Shown in pieces: positions 8,720-17,296 of a stretch of 64,000 nt of DNA. The stretch comes from Nitrospira sp. (GTDB lineage: Bacteria; Nitrospirota; Nitrospiria; Nitrospirales; Nitrospiraceae): positions 248,001 to 312,000 of the forward strand of contig JARFXP010000001.1 of assembly GCA_029194675.1 (NCBI GenBank), given 5' to 3'. Within the stretch, counting starts at the first letter, position 1. Every line of letters begins with the position of its first letter. The position numbers and the translations under genes are program-made. The notes under the pieces are model-generated. The model was not told where the DNA came from and searched no databases. It saw only the letters and a list, made by a program, of their open reading frames with translations.

Positions 8720-9283
8720 TTAGGCTCCCTTGGCACCCTTCGCCTTCCACGATTGCGCTGCAAACTGTGGATCGAGCGGCGTGTGCGCGATATGGTTCGT
8801 GTAATTGCTCAAGGTCTTGAGCGCCACGATCGTCAGCACATCCAACAGGTGTTGCTGAGCGTAACCTGCCGCAGTAAATTGGTTGAGATCCTCTTCCGGC
8901 ACCCATCCCCGATGGTACAAGACAGACACCACCAGCAGGCGCAGCGCATTGAGTTTCGCATCCGAAAGGTCGCGCTGATCCCGAAGTTCTGCGAGAATCG
9001 GCTCCGGCATATGGACCATTTGCGCCACCGTGGAATGGGCTCCCATGCAGTAGGCACAGTTGTTGGCGGCACTGACTGTCAACGTCACGACTTGCTGCTC
9101 AACTGGAGTGAGCGCGCTCTGCTCCAACGCTTTATTGATCCCCGCATAGGCCTGCACCGCCGCAGGCGACCCGGCCAGCACACCATACAAATTCGGCACA
9201 AATCCGTATTTCTTTGCGGTGGCTTCGAGCATCGCCCGCGATGCCGCCGGAGCCGTATCCTTCGTATGAACCTGAAACTTCAT
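8720..9283 (-). CDS. Carboxymuconolactone decarboxylase / AhpD-fold protein
   Basis: A 187-residue AhpD-fold protein, the second in the window. The active-site motif NNCAYCMGAHS (about residues 75-85) carries the redox CxxC and a following His. The N terminus, with a segment on PNLYGVLAGSP, is characteristic of the uncharacterised peroxidase-related branch. It lacks the Cys-rich tail of the protein at 5707-6276. An AAGGAGG ribosome site precedes the ATG. Probably detoxifies peroxides or acts as a thiol oxidoreductase; this is inferred from the fold. Confidence 0.87.
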   Translation of the reverse strand: MKFQVHTKDTAPAASRAMLEATAKKYGFVPNLYGVLAGSPAAVQAYAGINKALEQSALTPVEQQVVTLTVSAANNCAYCMGAHSTVAQMVHMPEPILAELRDQRDLSDAKLNALRLLVVSVLYHRGWVPEEDLNQFTAAGYAQQHLLDVLTIVALKTLSNYTNHIAHTPLDPQFAAQSWKAKGAKGA

Positions 9284-9487
9284 GATAACCCTCCTTCGTG
9301 GTATTAATCGGCCATTTGCCTTATGCCGTCATTTTCTTCAGCCCATCGTTCGTGACCAGTGTTCCGCTGACGTTTCACTACCAAACCAAACTTCTGCTAC
9401 GATGACCTGTGTGGCATGTTGTTCACTGTTTCTCTGCTGTGCGCGTGTATTCAGGATCGATGGGCCCACCCGACTCTCGTTTCCTTT

Positions 9488-9679
9488 CTAGGCGGACACC
9501 ATCCGATGATCAAAATGGTATTGTGTTCGGCACTCTCCACAACACACTGTCCAAAGACATCCATCGGGGTAGTAATCACATTGGAGCATCGGCCTCAGGT
9601 CAGGTTTGCCGCACGTGGGACAGGACAATTGATTGAGTTGAATGCGAAGAGCCGTGATCGATTCATCGTGGCGCGTCAT
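9488..9679 (-). CDS. Small zinc-ribbon-like protein
   Basis: A 63-residue protein with CPTCGKPDL near residue 20 and further Cys residues in CDYYPDGC and CCGEC, which fits a small zinc-binding ribbon. The ATG at 9679 follows GGAGGAAG. It is 72 bases downstream of another small Cys-pair protein (9752-9964) on the same strand, and the two may form a pair. No function is known; such proteins often bind nucleic acid or other proteins. Confidence 0.6.
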   Translation of the reverse strand: MTRHDESITALRIQLNQLSCPTCGKPDLRPMLQCDYYPDGCLWTVCCGECRTQYHFDHRMVSA

Positions 9680-9751
9680 GGGACATCTTCCTCCTCGATC
9701 ATCCCCCAATCCTCAATGAGGGGGCGTGATCACATCGATTCCCCTCTCGCT

Positions 9752-9964
9752 CTATGCTGCCGCCAATCCCAAGGCTCGAACGCTGAAGGCTGAAACCGAC
9801 TGGAGTGCCTCAACTGATCGCTGCCGGTTTTCGAGAATCGTCGCGTCGACGATATTGCCGCAGAGCAAACACCGGTACCCGTCGACGCACAGATCGCTGC
9901 TCAGCCCCTGAAGATCGCTAATCCGTTCACTGACCATCAAGCCATCGCATCGCTGGCAAGTCAT
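9752..9964 (-). CDS. Small zinc-ribbon-like protein
   Basis: A 70-residue protein with two Cys pairs, CQRC at residues 3-6 and CLLC at about 32-35, spaced as in a treble-clef or zinc-ribbon fold. The segment DGYRCLLCGNIVD is typical of short zinc-ribbon proteins. AGGAGGTG stands 6 bases before the ATG, which makes this start much better than upstream alternatives. A divergent 239-base gap separates it from the DsrE-like gene at 10204. Function unknown. Confidence 0.65.
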   Translation of the reverse strand: MTCQRCDGLMVSERISDLQGLSSDLCVDGYRCLLCGNIVDATILENRQRSVEALQSVSAFSVRALGLAAA

Positions 9965-10203
9965 GACGCACCTCCTTGTGATCCAGCTATACCCTTGCAT
10001 CCTGGCCGCAATCCTACCCGCTCGCGTGTGTTCCATCTGTAAGGCAGCTCACGAGTCACGAAAGAACAGGTCATCGTAAATGTTTGTAAGCCAGATCACA
10101 GACGGCTTGTAGAAGAATGGGCTAGCGTACCGATTCGTCCGGCTCTCGAACGAGGCGGAAACAGATTTGTTATTTATCCATTGCCTTCTGAAAGGAGTAG
10201 GTC

Positions 10204-10560
10204 ATGACCAAAGTCGCGATCGTTGTGTTGGCTGATACCGAGACCCATGAAGGGCTCGGGCGTGTCGTGAACGCGCTGGAAGCCGTGAAGGAGTTCAAGG
10301 ACGGCCATGACGACGTGCAACTGATTTTTGACGGCGCCGGAGCAAAATGGATCCCCGAACTGGAGAAGGGCGATCATAAGCTACATGGTCTTTATGCAGC
10401 CGTGAAAGATCGAATCGGCGGAGTTTGTGAGTTCTGTGCCGGTGCCTTCGAAGTCAAGGATGCGGTCGTTGCTTGCGGAGTCAAGCTGGCGGGGGAATTC
10501 GAAGGACATCCAAGCTTCAAGAAGCTCGTGGCCCAGGGCTACCAGGTCATCACGTTCTAG
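10204..10560 (+). CDS. DsrE-like family protein (paralogue 2)
   Basis: A 118-residue protein of the DsrE/DsrF-like fold, starting with a strand MTKVAIVVLAD and containing LIFDGAGAKWIPEL and the Cys-containing segments CEFCAGAF and VVACGV. It is a paralogue of 5263-5637, but here the CxxC is intact (CEFC), whereas the other copy has CACA. It has AAGGAG upstream of its ATG. It is a single gene divergent from the small zinc-ribbon gene. Redox or sulfur-handling is plausible from the fold and the cysteines. Confidence 0.82.
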   Translation: MTKVAIVVLADTETHEGLGRVVNALEAVKEFKDGHDDVQLIFDGAGAKWIPELEKGDHKLHGLYAAVKDRIGGVCEFCAGAFEVKDAVVACGVKLAGEFEGHPSFKKLVAQGYQVITF

Positions 10561-10742
10561 CCTCGTCCGTGAGTGGACTGATCCACCGGTTGAGGAAGGT
10601 GTTGCCTCAACTGCTGCATGGTCAATCCGGGAACAGAGCGCTCAGCGCAAACGTGAATGCATCAGACGTTCCCTAGGTTTGGTCGTCCAGCTCCTCGAGA
10701 GACGGCCCCATGGTCGCGGGAGAGAGGAAAAGGAGGCTGCTT

Positions 10743-12287
10743 ATGTTTTTCACGTCTAGATACCATTTCGTGGCGACGATGGGGTTGGTCCTGTCCCTGA
10801 CGAGTTGTGCTGATACCGAGTTTGTCCTGCGCCCACCCGCTCCGCAAAGGCTTCCGCCTGCAGCAGCGCCGCCGCCGCAGATTACGGAGTCCGTCATTGA
10901 CGTACCGATTCAGCTGGACCTTTCAGACTTTCTCCATGCCGTAAACGATCCGAGCGTGATCGCCAAGAAGTTTGATCAGTGGGGAAGCCTGATCAAGCAC
11001 CCGAAAGGCGGGGAGTACAAATACTATGCGGAACGAGATGACTTTTCGATCGAACGGGCGGCTCACCCGGTCAGGAATACGGAGCCGAGGCTATCGATTG
11101 GAGACTGGTGGAAGGAAATCAACCTTTCGGGCAGCACCCTCTTCGTGAGTACGCCACTCCGCTATAAGATCGGGGTGCGTCCACATTCGCAGGGTACTGA
11201 TTCAGCGGCGCACTGTGGCGATGGGAACGAATGGCCGAAACAAGCCACACTCCATGGAAGCATTGCGTTTGAGATGACGCCTGATTACGGTGTGTCTGGC
11301 TCCCTCCGCAGGGTGACCGTACATTCCGCCGAGCCATGCAAGTTCCGCAACGGGGATCTAGTTCTGCAGCAGGCCGTCAACACCGCACTCTCGGATCAGG
11401 TCAAGGGAGGTCTCAACAACGCCGTCTCGCGTCTCAACACGCTGAATGTCAAACCTCGCGCAGAGGATGTCTGGACGGCGCTCCGCAATCCCATCCAATT
11501 GGAGCCAGATATCTGGCTTCTGCTCAACCTCGACAAGGTGAGGCATGCCGGATTTTCAAAAGATGGCCATGTCGTCAAGGACACCCTTCGCATCACCGCG
11601 CAGCCTGTGATCGTTCGTGGAGCGGAGCCACCAGTATCGTCCACAGCACTTCCTCCACTCGAGACAGAAGCGGTCTCTACAGATTTTCGTGGTGTAGCTG
11701 ATGTCCAGGACGCTTATACCGAGAAGCAACCCGTGTCTGAGAAATTTCATGTCTTGGCCGATATCCAAGTTGACTACGGCACACTTTCCCAGACGCTCTC
11801 GAAACAGCTGAGAGGGAGGCGGATTGAAACTAAGGGAAATTTTATCACGATAACCGGTGCAGGAATATTCGGTCTAGGCAATAACCAAGTGCTCCTACGC
11901 GTGGAGTTCACTGGAGATGCGCGGGGCTACGTGTATTTGATCGGGAAGCTGGAAATCAACACGATGACACAGGCGGTCTATCTCAGTGGCCTTCGGTATG
12001 ATCTCGGAACCACACAACTGCTTCAAACATCGGCCCCAGCCTGGTTCAATGACGTGCCGCTCCGAGAAACTATTACTCCTGAAATCGCGCTTGGGGTGAC
12101 GCCGATGATCGATCGGATACGCGACTCTCTGAGAACCGGGTTGAATCGAACGCTGACCCCAACTGTTTCGATGCAGGGAACGGTCACGTCGATGCAAGGG
12201 ATTGCCGTGTTCGCCGATATCGATGTGCTCCATGTTCGAGCGATGAGCAACGGAACGCTCAATGTGATCGCCAGCAACGAGCCCTAA
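10743..12287 (+). CDS. DUF4403 family lipoprotein
   Basis: A 514-residue outer-membrane-directed lipoprotein. The signal peptide has a lipobox ending LTSC near residue 20, followed by a proline-rich linker (about residues 30-45). The rest matches DUF4403, with the beginning SVIDVPIQLDLSDFLHAVN and a repeated alpha/beta architecture that is thought to resemble lipid-binding tubular proteins. AGGAGG precedes the ATG at 10743; an in-frame upstream start is less likely. It stands alone on the plus strand. Function in the cell envelope is inferred from the lipobox. Confidence 0.85.
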   Translation: MFFTSRYHFVATMGLVLSLTSCADTEFVLRPPAPQRLPPAAAPPPQITESVIDVPIQLDLSDFLHAVNDPSVIAKKFDQWGSLIKHPKGGEYKYYAERDDFSIERAAHPVRNTEPRLSIGDWWKEINLSGSTLFVSTPLRYKIGVRPHSQGTDSAAHCGDGNEWPKQATLHGSIAFEMTPDYGVSGSLRRVTVHSAEPCKFRNGDLVLQQAVNTALSDQVKGGLNNAVSRLNTLNVKPRAEDVWTALRNPIQLEPDIWLLLNLDKVRHAGFSKDGHVVKDTLRITAQPVIVRGAEPPVSSTALPPLETEAVSTDFRGVADVQDAYTEKQPVSEKFHVLADIQVDYGTLSQTLSKQLRGRRIETKGNFITITGAGIFGLGNNQVLLRVEFTGDARGYVYLIGKLEINTMTQAVYLSGLRYDLGTTQLLQTSAPAWFNDVPLRETITPEIALGVTPMIDRIRDSLRTGLNRTLTPTVSMQGTVTSMQGIAVFADIDVLHVRAMSNGTLNVIASNEP

Positions 12288-12354
12288 TCGGCGATCCAGA
12301 GACCTTCTCGGCACATAGGCAGTCCGCGAGACGCACAGGACAGACGGCCCACGT

Positions 12355-12640
12355 CGAAGCCGACCGCCGCAGTCCATCAGCCCGGTGCCGCATCCGAAGG
12401 CCCAGCGCAACTTCACCGACTCGGAGAGCCGGTTCATGCCGGATGCCGGGGCCAGGCCGAGCATCGTCCAAGGGTATACCTGCCAAGCGGCGGTCGATGC
12501 GCGGGCACAATTCATTGTTGCCGCGGACGTCACCGATGACACCAATGACAAACAACCAGTGCCGCCGATGCTGGCCCCGATAGTGGCGCACACCGACCAG
12601 GTCCCCCGGACCATGAGTATGGACGTGTGGCATTTCAGCG
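12355..12640 (+). mobile_element. IS1182-family transposase remnant
   Basis: A reading frame here carries the segment PKAQRNFTDSESRFMPDAG followed by VQGYTCQAAVDARAQFIVAADVT-type sequence, which is the middle catalytic region of IS1182-family DDE transposases, where a Gly-Tyr-Asn-Ala-Gln-Ala-Ala-Val-Asp signature is usual. Homology stops after PMLAPIVAH, and both the N-terminal and the C-terminal catalytic parts are gone. No terminal inverted repeats are visible. It fills the gap between the DUF4403 and DUF1295 genes and is not functional. Confidence 0.75.
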
Positions 12641-12677
12641 AGTGGACTTATGGGACGATGAGCCTAAAGCATAAGGG

Positions 12678-13538
12678 ATGATGGGACCAGAAGGGAGGAT
12701 GCTTCTATCAGATCCGTTGCCCCTTGTCGTGGCGGCCTATCTCGTCATAGCGGTCGGCATGGCCGCGTTGTGGGCTGTGCAACAGAGAACAAGGAATGCC
12801 GCAATCGGGGACATCGGATGGTGCGGGGGACTGATTGTCGTCGTGTTGTGGTATGCCACGCACGCTCCCGGCGGGATCGAGCGGAAACTCCTGACCGTGA
12901 TGTTGGTGACACTCTATGCGGGACGACTCGGACTCTACATTTTCTTCAATCGCGTAAAGGGGAAACCGGAAGACGCCCGGTATCGCCGACTCCGGGAGGA
13001 ATGGGGTGAGACCGAGCCTTCAAAAATGTTCTGGTACTTTCAGCTGCAAGTCCTCGCCTTAGCCGCCTTTTCACTCCCGTTTTTAGTGTTGCTTTGGAAT
13101 CCACGGACATCGATCACGGTAGTCGAGCTGGTCGGGTTACTGATCTGGGCTGTGGCCGTGGCCGGCGAAGCAGCGGCAGATCGACAACTTGCCAGGTTCC
13201 GCGCCGATCCGAGCAAGCGGGGCCGCGTCTGTCGCGAGGGCCTGTGGAGTTACTCACGCCATCCGAACTATTTCTTTGAATGGCTGCACTGGTGCTCCTA
13301 TGTCGTAATGACGCTGGGAATGCCGGGTTGGGCGTATACCTGGATCGGGCCGATCGGGATGGGGATTGCACTACTAAAAGTAACAGGTATTCCGCGCGCA
13401 GAAGCGCAGGCCCTTGTCAGTCGAGGAGAAGAATATAAAGCCTATCAGGCTACCACCAACGCGTTTTTCCCGTGGTTTCCTCGGACGAGGCCAGACACGT
13501 CTCCTTATTCCCCACGTAGCCGGCCCAAAAAACAATAA
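12678..13538 (+). CDS. DUF1295 / steroid 5-alpha-reductase-like membrane protein
   Basis: A 286-residue membrane protein of the DUF1295 family. The C-terminal signature GLWSYSRHPNYFFEWLHW (about residues 190-210) is the NADPH-linked region shared with 5-alpha-reductases and isoprenylcysteine methyltransferases. Seven or so hydrophobic segments cover the chain. The start is uncertain: ATG at 12678 and 12681 are both near AAGGG, and a third at 12699 is directly after AAGGGAGG. The IS1182 remnant lies just upstream. Substrate is unknown; related proteins act on steroids or other lipids. Confidence 0.85.
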   Translation: MMGPEGRMLLSDPLPLVVAAYLVIAVGMAALWAVQQRTRNAAIGDIGWCGGLIVVVLWYATHAPGGIERKLLTVMLVTLYAGRLGLYIFFNRVKGKPEDARYRRLREEWGETEPSKMFWYFQLQVLALAAFSLPFLVLLWNPRTSITVVELVGLLIWAVAVAGEAAADRQLARFRADPSKRGRVCREGLWSYSRHPNYFFEWLHWCSYVVMTLGMPGWAYTWIGPIGMGIALLKVTGIPRAEAQALVSRGEEYKAYQATTNAFFPWFPRTRPDTSPYSPRSRPKKQ

Positions 13539-13732
13539 ACGGGATCACCCATCCCAAGGCTCCGGTCAAGAGGGGACTGCACATCGTCCCTCCCCCCATT
13601 ACTCTGTGAACGGGACAAGATCTCAAACAATGACGTCCCCCTCCCGGTGCCAGTTACATGACTCGGTCGCATCCCGGTTGGGAAGCGAAATGGTGACAGA
13701 AACCACTTCTCCCAGACTTGCCCACAAAAAAT

Positions 13733-14104
13733 TCAGTGCGCACAGCATATGCCACTACTCTCGCCTGGCTCTGTTCCGCTCACATATTCCTTATAGGCTT
13801 GGTACGCCTTCAGGGCCCATTCTTCACCAGGACACCCCTGCATGGTCATGGCAACTTCCAGGAACTCGATCAATTCCTCTTCTGTGATGCCTTTATCGCA
13901 CGCCATCTTGACATAGGCTCGGATACAGGGCTCACATCGGATCGCAATGGAGATCGCCATGGCCGTGAGCAGTTTGTACTTGGCTGCGACGGTTGCATCT
14001 CGATAGGCTTCCTGCCGCATACGCAGCAGCCCGCCAGTGACTTTGGGACTCAGCTTTCTCAATTCAGTAAATAGCTCGGTTTCTTTCGTTGTGGGTTCCG
14101 TCAT
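13733..14104 (-). CDS. AhpD-fold protein at the end of the mercury operon
   Basis: A 123-residue carboxymuconolactone decarboxylase family protein. The redox motif is CEPCIRAYV (about residues 56-64). The C terminus carries an unusual vicinal pair in GICCAH. It is the fourth gene after merR, merT and merP, with gaps of 9, 97 and 54 bases, all on the minus strand. No merA is present; this protein stands where a reductase would be expected, so a thiol-disulfide role in mercury handling is possible but inferred. An alternative ATG at 14116 is too close to GAGAGG. Confidence 0.82.
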   Translation of the reverse strand: MTEPTTKETELFTELRKLSPKVTGGLLRMRQEAYRDATVAAKYKLLTAMAISIAIRCEPCIRAYVKMACDKGITEEELIEFLEVAMTMQGCPGEEWALKAYQAYKEYVSGTEPGESSGICCAH

Positions 14105-14158
14105 GACGATTTCCATCCTCTCGCCTACAATACTCCATTGATTCGCTGTAGCCGCCAG

Positions 14159-14500
14159 CTATGGCTGCACCTGCCGCGCTTTGTATGCCGATAGCGGGCT
14201 GCTGGCGCCTTCTATAGCTTTGATCAACACCTCCACACCACTTTTCTCCGGATCGAATATCACCACGGCGCGCGCGTCCGCGTAGTCGGAGAACAAGATC
14301 CACTTCTTTGCGATGGTGAATTCTACGGCACTAACGCCAGGCAATTTGGCCAGCGCAGCTTTCACGTCCTTGACGCACCCTCCGCAGGTCATCCCATCGA
14401 TCAGCAATGTGACGGTCTGCTGGCTTGAGCTTGCCGCGACACGTTCCTGGAACCCGGTCAGGCTCAGGATGACTGCACCGATCACAACGAGTTTCCACAT
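14159..14500 (-). CDS. merP: Periplasmic mercury/heavy-metal binding protein, MerP-like
   Basis: A 113-residue protein with a signal peptide (residues 1-22) and one heavy-metal-associated domain. The metal site GMTCGGCV (about residues 37-44) is the HMA CxxC. In mer systems MerP binds Hg(II) in the periplasm and passes it to MerT. It is longer than usual MerP by a C-terminal extension of about 15 residues. The ATG at 14500 follows AGGAGG. It lies 97 bases downstream of merT and 54 bases before the AhpD-fold gene. Binding of another soft metal cannot be excluded. Confidence 0.83.
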   Translation of the reverse strand: MWKLVVIGAVILSLTGFQERVAASSSQQTVTLLIDGMTCGGCVKDVKAALAKLPGVSAVEFTIAKKWILFSDYADARAVVIFDPEKSGVEVLIKAIEGASSPLSAYKARQVQP

Positions 14501-14597
14501 GGGCGGTTTCCTCCTCTCCATCACCCTGCTTCCCAGGGGAAGAACGGTTGGACGGAACATGACGACTCATAGCTCAGATCCCTCGCCTTTCAAAAAC

Positions 14598-14963
14598 TTA
14601 TACACTCAACCAATACGGTGCCAGAACAAGTGCCAACGCCAAGGATGCCATGATCCAGAGCCATATCCTGTCTCCACTTTTCAGATCTCCTTGAGTACAC
14701 ACTTCTCCCGGCATGCATCCTGCTGACACTGGCTTCCTATAAGCAAGATAGAAGCTGATACCCAGCAGAAGCATCGTCAGACTGATGAAGACCGGCCGAT
14801 AGGGCAAGAGTGCCTTCAGAAATCCGGCCGTGTCAGCCAGAAATCCTGCGGCCCCAATACCAACACCGAGGGCGGCAAACACCACCGGCCCGATGCAGCA
14901 GATCGAGGCGAAGAAGGCGGCCACGAGCCCACCAACAATTGTTGTCGTTCCGCCTTTCGTCAA
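14598..14963 (-). CDS. merT: Mercuric ion transporter MerT
   Basis: A 121-residue inner-membrane protein of the MerT family. The first helix contains the adjacent pair in SICCIGP (about residues 20-26), the usual Hg(II)-accepting site, and a second cytoplasmic-loop Cys pair is in GCMPGEVC (about residues 82-89). Three hydrophobic helices are visible. It begins 9 bases after the merR stop, so the two are co-transcribed. Hg(II) taken from MerP would be handed to the cytoplasm, where a reductase normally acts; none is encoded here. Confidence 0.87.
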   Translation of the reverse strand: MTKGGTTTIVGGLVAAFFASICCIGPVVFAALGVGIGAAGFLADTAGFLKALLPYRPVFISLTMLLLGISFYLAYRKPVSAGCMPGEVCTQGDLKSGDRIWLWIMASLALALVLAPYWLSV

Positions 14964-14972
14964 TGGTGGCCC

Positions 14973-15416
14973 TCACCCATTTTTCTTTTGCTCACTCCTT
15001 GTGGAGCCCGCTCGCTTTTCTTCCAGACTCGCCAGAATCGGACAGTGCGCTGTCGGCCGCTGAGCTCGGCAAGTGCGGATTAACCTCCTCAGCCCCGTCG
15101 CAAGCGATTGCAGATCCCGCACTTTGGCTTCTACATGTTTCAACTTGGCCTCCGCTTTTTGTTGGATATCCCCACAGCGGGCCGTCGATCTGACACGAAG
15201 ATCGAGGAGTTCCTCGATCTCATGGAGTGTAAAACCCAACGCCTGGGCATTTTTAATGAAGCGGAGACGTCGCTGCGCCTCGTGGTTGTAGAGTCTGTAG
15301 CCGGATGGCAACCGAGAGGTGGGGCCGAGTATGTGGCGTCGTTCGTAGTAGCGAATCGTTTCGATATGCACCCCAGCATCTTTTGCGAGCTGTCCAATTG
15401 TGAGTTTGGTCGGCAT
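14973..15416 (-). CDS. merR: Mercuric resistance regulator MerR
   Basis: A 147-residue MerR-family regulator. The N-terminal winged helix with TIGQLAKDAGVHIETIRYYE is followed by a dimerisation helix. Cys81, Cys116 and Cys125 have the same spacing as Cys82, Cys117 and Cys126 of Tn501 MerR, the Hg(II)-binding triad, so Hg(II) is the likely effector. It heads the operon merR-merT-merP-AhpD, unlike the divergent arrangement of many Gram-negative mer loci, and so should regulate its own transcription through the operator at 15433-15464. Confidence 0.9.
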   Translation of the reverse strand: MPTKLTIGQLAKDAGVHIETIRYYERRHILGPTSRLPSGYRLYNHEAQRRLRFIKNAQALGFTLHEIEELLDLRVRSTARCGDIQQKAEAKLKHVEAKVRDLQSLATGLRRLIRTCRAQRPTAHCPILASLEEKRAGSTRSEQKKNG

Positions 15417-15432
15417 GTCCACCTCATTGATG

Positions 15433-15464
15433 ACGATACACCCTGTACTATAGTACCGAGTCAA
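15433..15464 (-). promoter_or_regulatory. MerR-type operator-promoter
   Basis: On the minus strand, TTGACT (-35, 15464-15459) and TATCGT (-10, 15438-15433) are 20 bases apart, an overlong spacer typical of MerR-family promoters. The spacer holds the perfect palindrome GTACTATAGTAC (15445-15456), the MerR half-site core. The arrangement suggests untwisting activation of merR-merT-merP and the AhpD-fold gene. The -10 hexamer is the weakest part. Confidence 0.85.
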
Positions 15465-15694
15465 GAAGGTTGCGTGTCTTTCATCCTCTTCCTAGCTCTA
15501 AGGATCTCTTGAACGTGTGACTTTCCTGAGCCGCCTGCACGGGCCAGTCTCTGGAGGTGGTGTGACTGTAAGCCAGCTCACAGAAACGATATGCCTTTCC
15601 CTGTATATGGATGTATCAAGCTATCTCGATAGATCTGGGATCGATACATGGACGGATCATTCCAGAGCGATTTATCTTCCTAAGAGAGGGGACC

Positions 15695-16882
15695 ATGCCG
15701 ATCGACACCATCACCAAAACTGTGAGTGACCGATACGCACGGGCTGCCGCGACAGGCGAGCAGATGTGTTGTCCGACGAGTTACGACCTCGCGGACCTGA
15801 AATCGTTTATCCCTGACGAGGTGCTCAAGATTTCCTATGGGTGCGGCACGCCAGCCGGTTTACAGACCGTCCGTTCCGGCGAGACAGTCCTCGATATTGG
15901 TTCCGGTGGAGGAATCGACTGCTTCGAGGCCTCGCGACTGGTCGGCCCATCCGGGCATGTGATCGGTATCGATATGACAGACACGATGTTGGAGATCGCG
16001 CGCCGCAATGCACCGATCGTCGCAGCGAATCTGGGCTATGCCTCCTTGAATGTGGAGTTTCGAAAAGGGATGGCGGACACCATGCCGGTGGACGACAACC
16101 TGATCGATCTCATCATTTCCAATTGCGTCATTAACCTGGCACCGGATAAACGCACGGTCTTTCGGGAGATGTTCCGTGTCACCAAACCAGGTGGGCGTTT
16201 TACGATCTCTGACATCGTGTCGGACCAACAAGTCCCTCAATACTTGGCTCACGATGCGGAGAAATGGGGGGATTGTCTCTCAGGCGCGTTGACGCTCGCG
16301 GACTACATGGCTGGTATAGCGGCAGTCGGCTTTCTCGGTATCCATCTCGTCAAGTTTTCACCCTGGCGCGTGATCGATGGCATCCACTTCTTTTCGGTGA
16401 CGTTGACCGGTTACAAGCTACCACTGGCAGCAACGACGGCTTCAGTCGGGTACGCCACGCTTCGAGGCCCCTTCAGTGGAGTGACCGATGAACGAGGCAC
16501 GACCTATCACCGTGGCATCCCACACCCAATCACGCCTGACGATGCACTGTTGTTGAGTGCTCCTCCTTTCATTGACCACTTTCTCCTGACCACCGAGCCC
16601 GTACCACTCGACCACAACGATCCGCGCTGGACCGCCGTCTTGTCCGACAATGTTTCTTGCACCTGGCAAGGCCACTATGCGTTGCTGGCTGGCCCCTTTG
16701 TGGAAGTTGAGGACGACGATCACCATACCTATCGCCGAGGAGAACCTTTGGAGGTCTGCTCCAAAACGGTGGCAGTACTGGAGGCTCAAGGGTACCGGCC
16801 ACATTTCGCCATTTTGAATCGAGCCGGCGAACACGTGAGTGGGGAGCCTGTGACCTGTTCACCTGACGGAGGCTGCTGTTGA
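15695..16882 (+). CDS. arsM: Arsenite methyltransferase ArsM, arsenosugar-type
   Basis: A 395-residue SAM-dependent methyltransferase. The SAM motif is DIGSGGGIDC (about residues 69-78). Conserved Cys of ArsM-type enzymes are visible in GEQMCCPTSY, ISNCVINLAP and GDCLSGAL. A long C-terminal extension (about residues 240-395) ends with a Cys-rich tail GGCC, as in arsenosugar-locus ArsM enzymes. It should methylate As(III). The ATG at 15695 follows AGAGAGGGG. It overlaps arsR by 4 bases and is followed by arsS, so the product likely goes into arsenosugar synthesis. Confidence 0.87.
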   Translation: MPIDTITKTVSDRYARAAATGEQMCCPTSYDLADLKSFIPDEVLKISYGCGTPAGLQTVRSGETVLDIGSGGGIDCFEASRLVGPSGHVIGIDMTDTMLEIARRNAPIVAANLGYASLNVEFRKGMADTMPVDDNLIDLIISNCVINLAPDKRTVFREMFRVTKPGGRFTISDIVSDQQVPQYLAHDAEKWGDCLSGALTLADYMAGIAAVGFLGIHLVKFSPWRVIDGIHFFSVTLTGYKLPLAATTASVGYATLRGPFSGVTDERGTTYHRGIPHPITPDDALLLSAPPFIDHFLLTTEPVPLDHNDPRWTAVLSDNVSCTWQGHYALLAGPFVEVEDDDHHTYRRGEPLEVCSKTVAVLEAQGYRPHFAILNRAGEHVSGEPVTCSPDGGCC

Positions 16883-17250
16883 TGAAGCCCGGCTCCACCG
16901 GAATTATGCTTACCGTGGACCAATGCGCCCTGACGCTCAAGGCCCTGGCGGACCACACGCGGTTGCGTATCCTGGAGTCGTTACTGGTTGAGGAGAAATG
17001 CGTGACGGACCTCGTGCGGTGCTTACACTGTCCGCAACCGCACATCTCCCATCATCTCCGTATTCTCCGAGATGCCGGATTAGTCGAAGGAATTCGGGCG
17101 GGCCAGCAGGTGTGTTATCGCATTGCACCAAAGGTTCAACCCCTGCTCGCCCATCGGCAAGGACGGGCGCTCAACTTCGGATGTTGCGAGCTGCGCTTCC
17201 CGGATCCGGTGTTCAGCCATGTTAAGCGTAGGACACACCTGCTGACGTGA
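16879..17250 (+). CDS. arsR: ArsR/SmtB family transcriptional repressor
   Basis: A 123-residue winged-helix repressor of the ArsR family. The recognition helix region is CPQPHISHHLRILRDAGLV (about residues 49-67), and Cys residues at the preceding segment (KCVTDLVRCLHC) may sense As(III). It starts within the arsM stop (ATGA overlap), so it is co-translated. A further CCELRFPDP near the C terminus could be another metal site. It most likely represses the arsM operon, by analogy to other ars loci. Confidence 0.87.
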   Translation: MMKPGSTGIMLTVDQCALTLKALADHTRLRILESLLVEEKCVTDLVRCLHCPQPHISHHLRILRDAGLVEGIRAGQQVCYRIAPKVQPLLAHRQGRALNFGCCELRFPDPVFSHVKRRTHLLT

Positions 17251-17296
17251 TGGTGGATTTTCGAGGTGCTTCTCGCGTGCTCACGGAGACACAACC

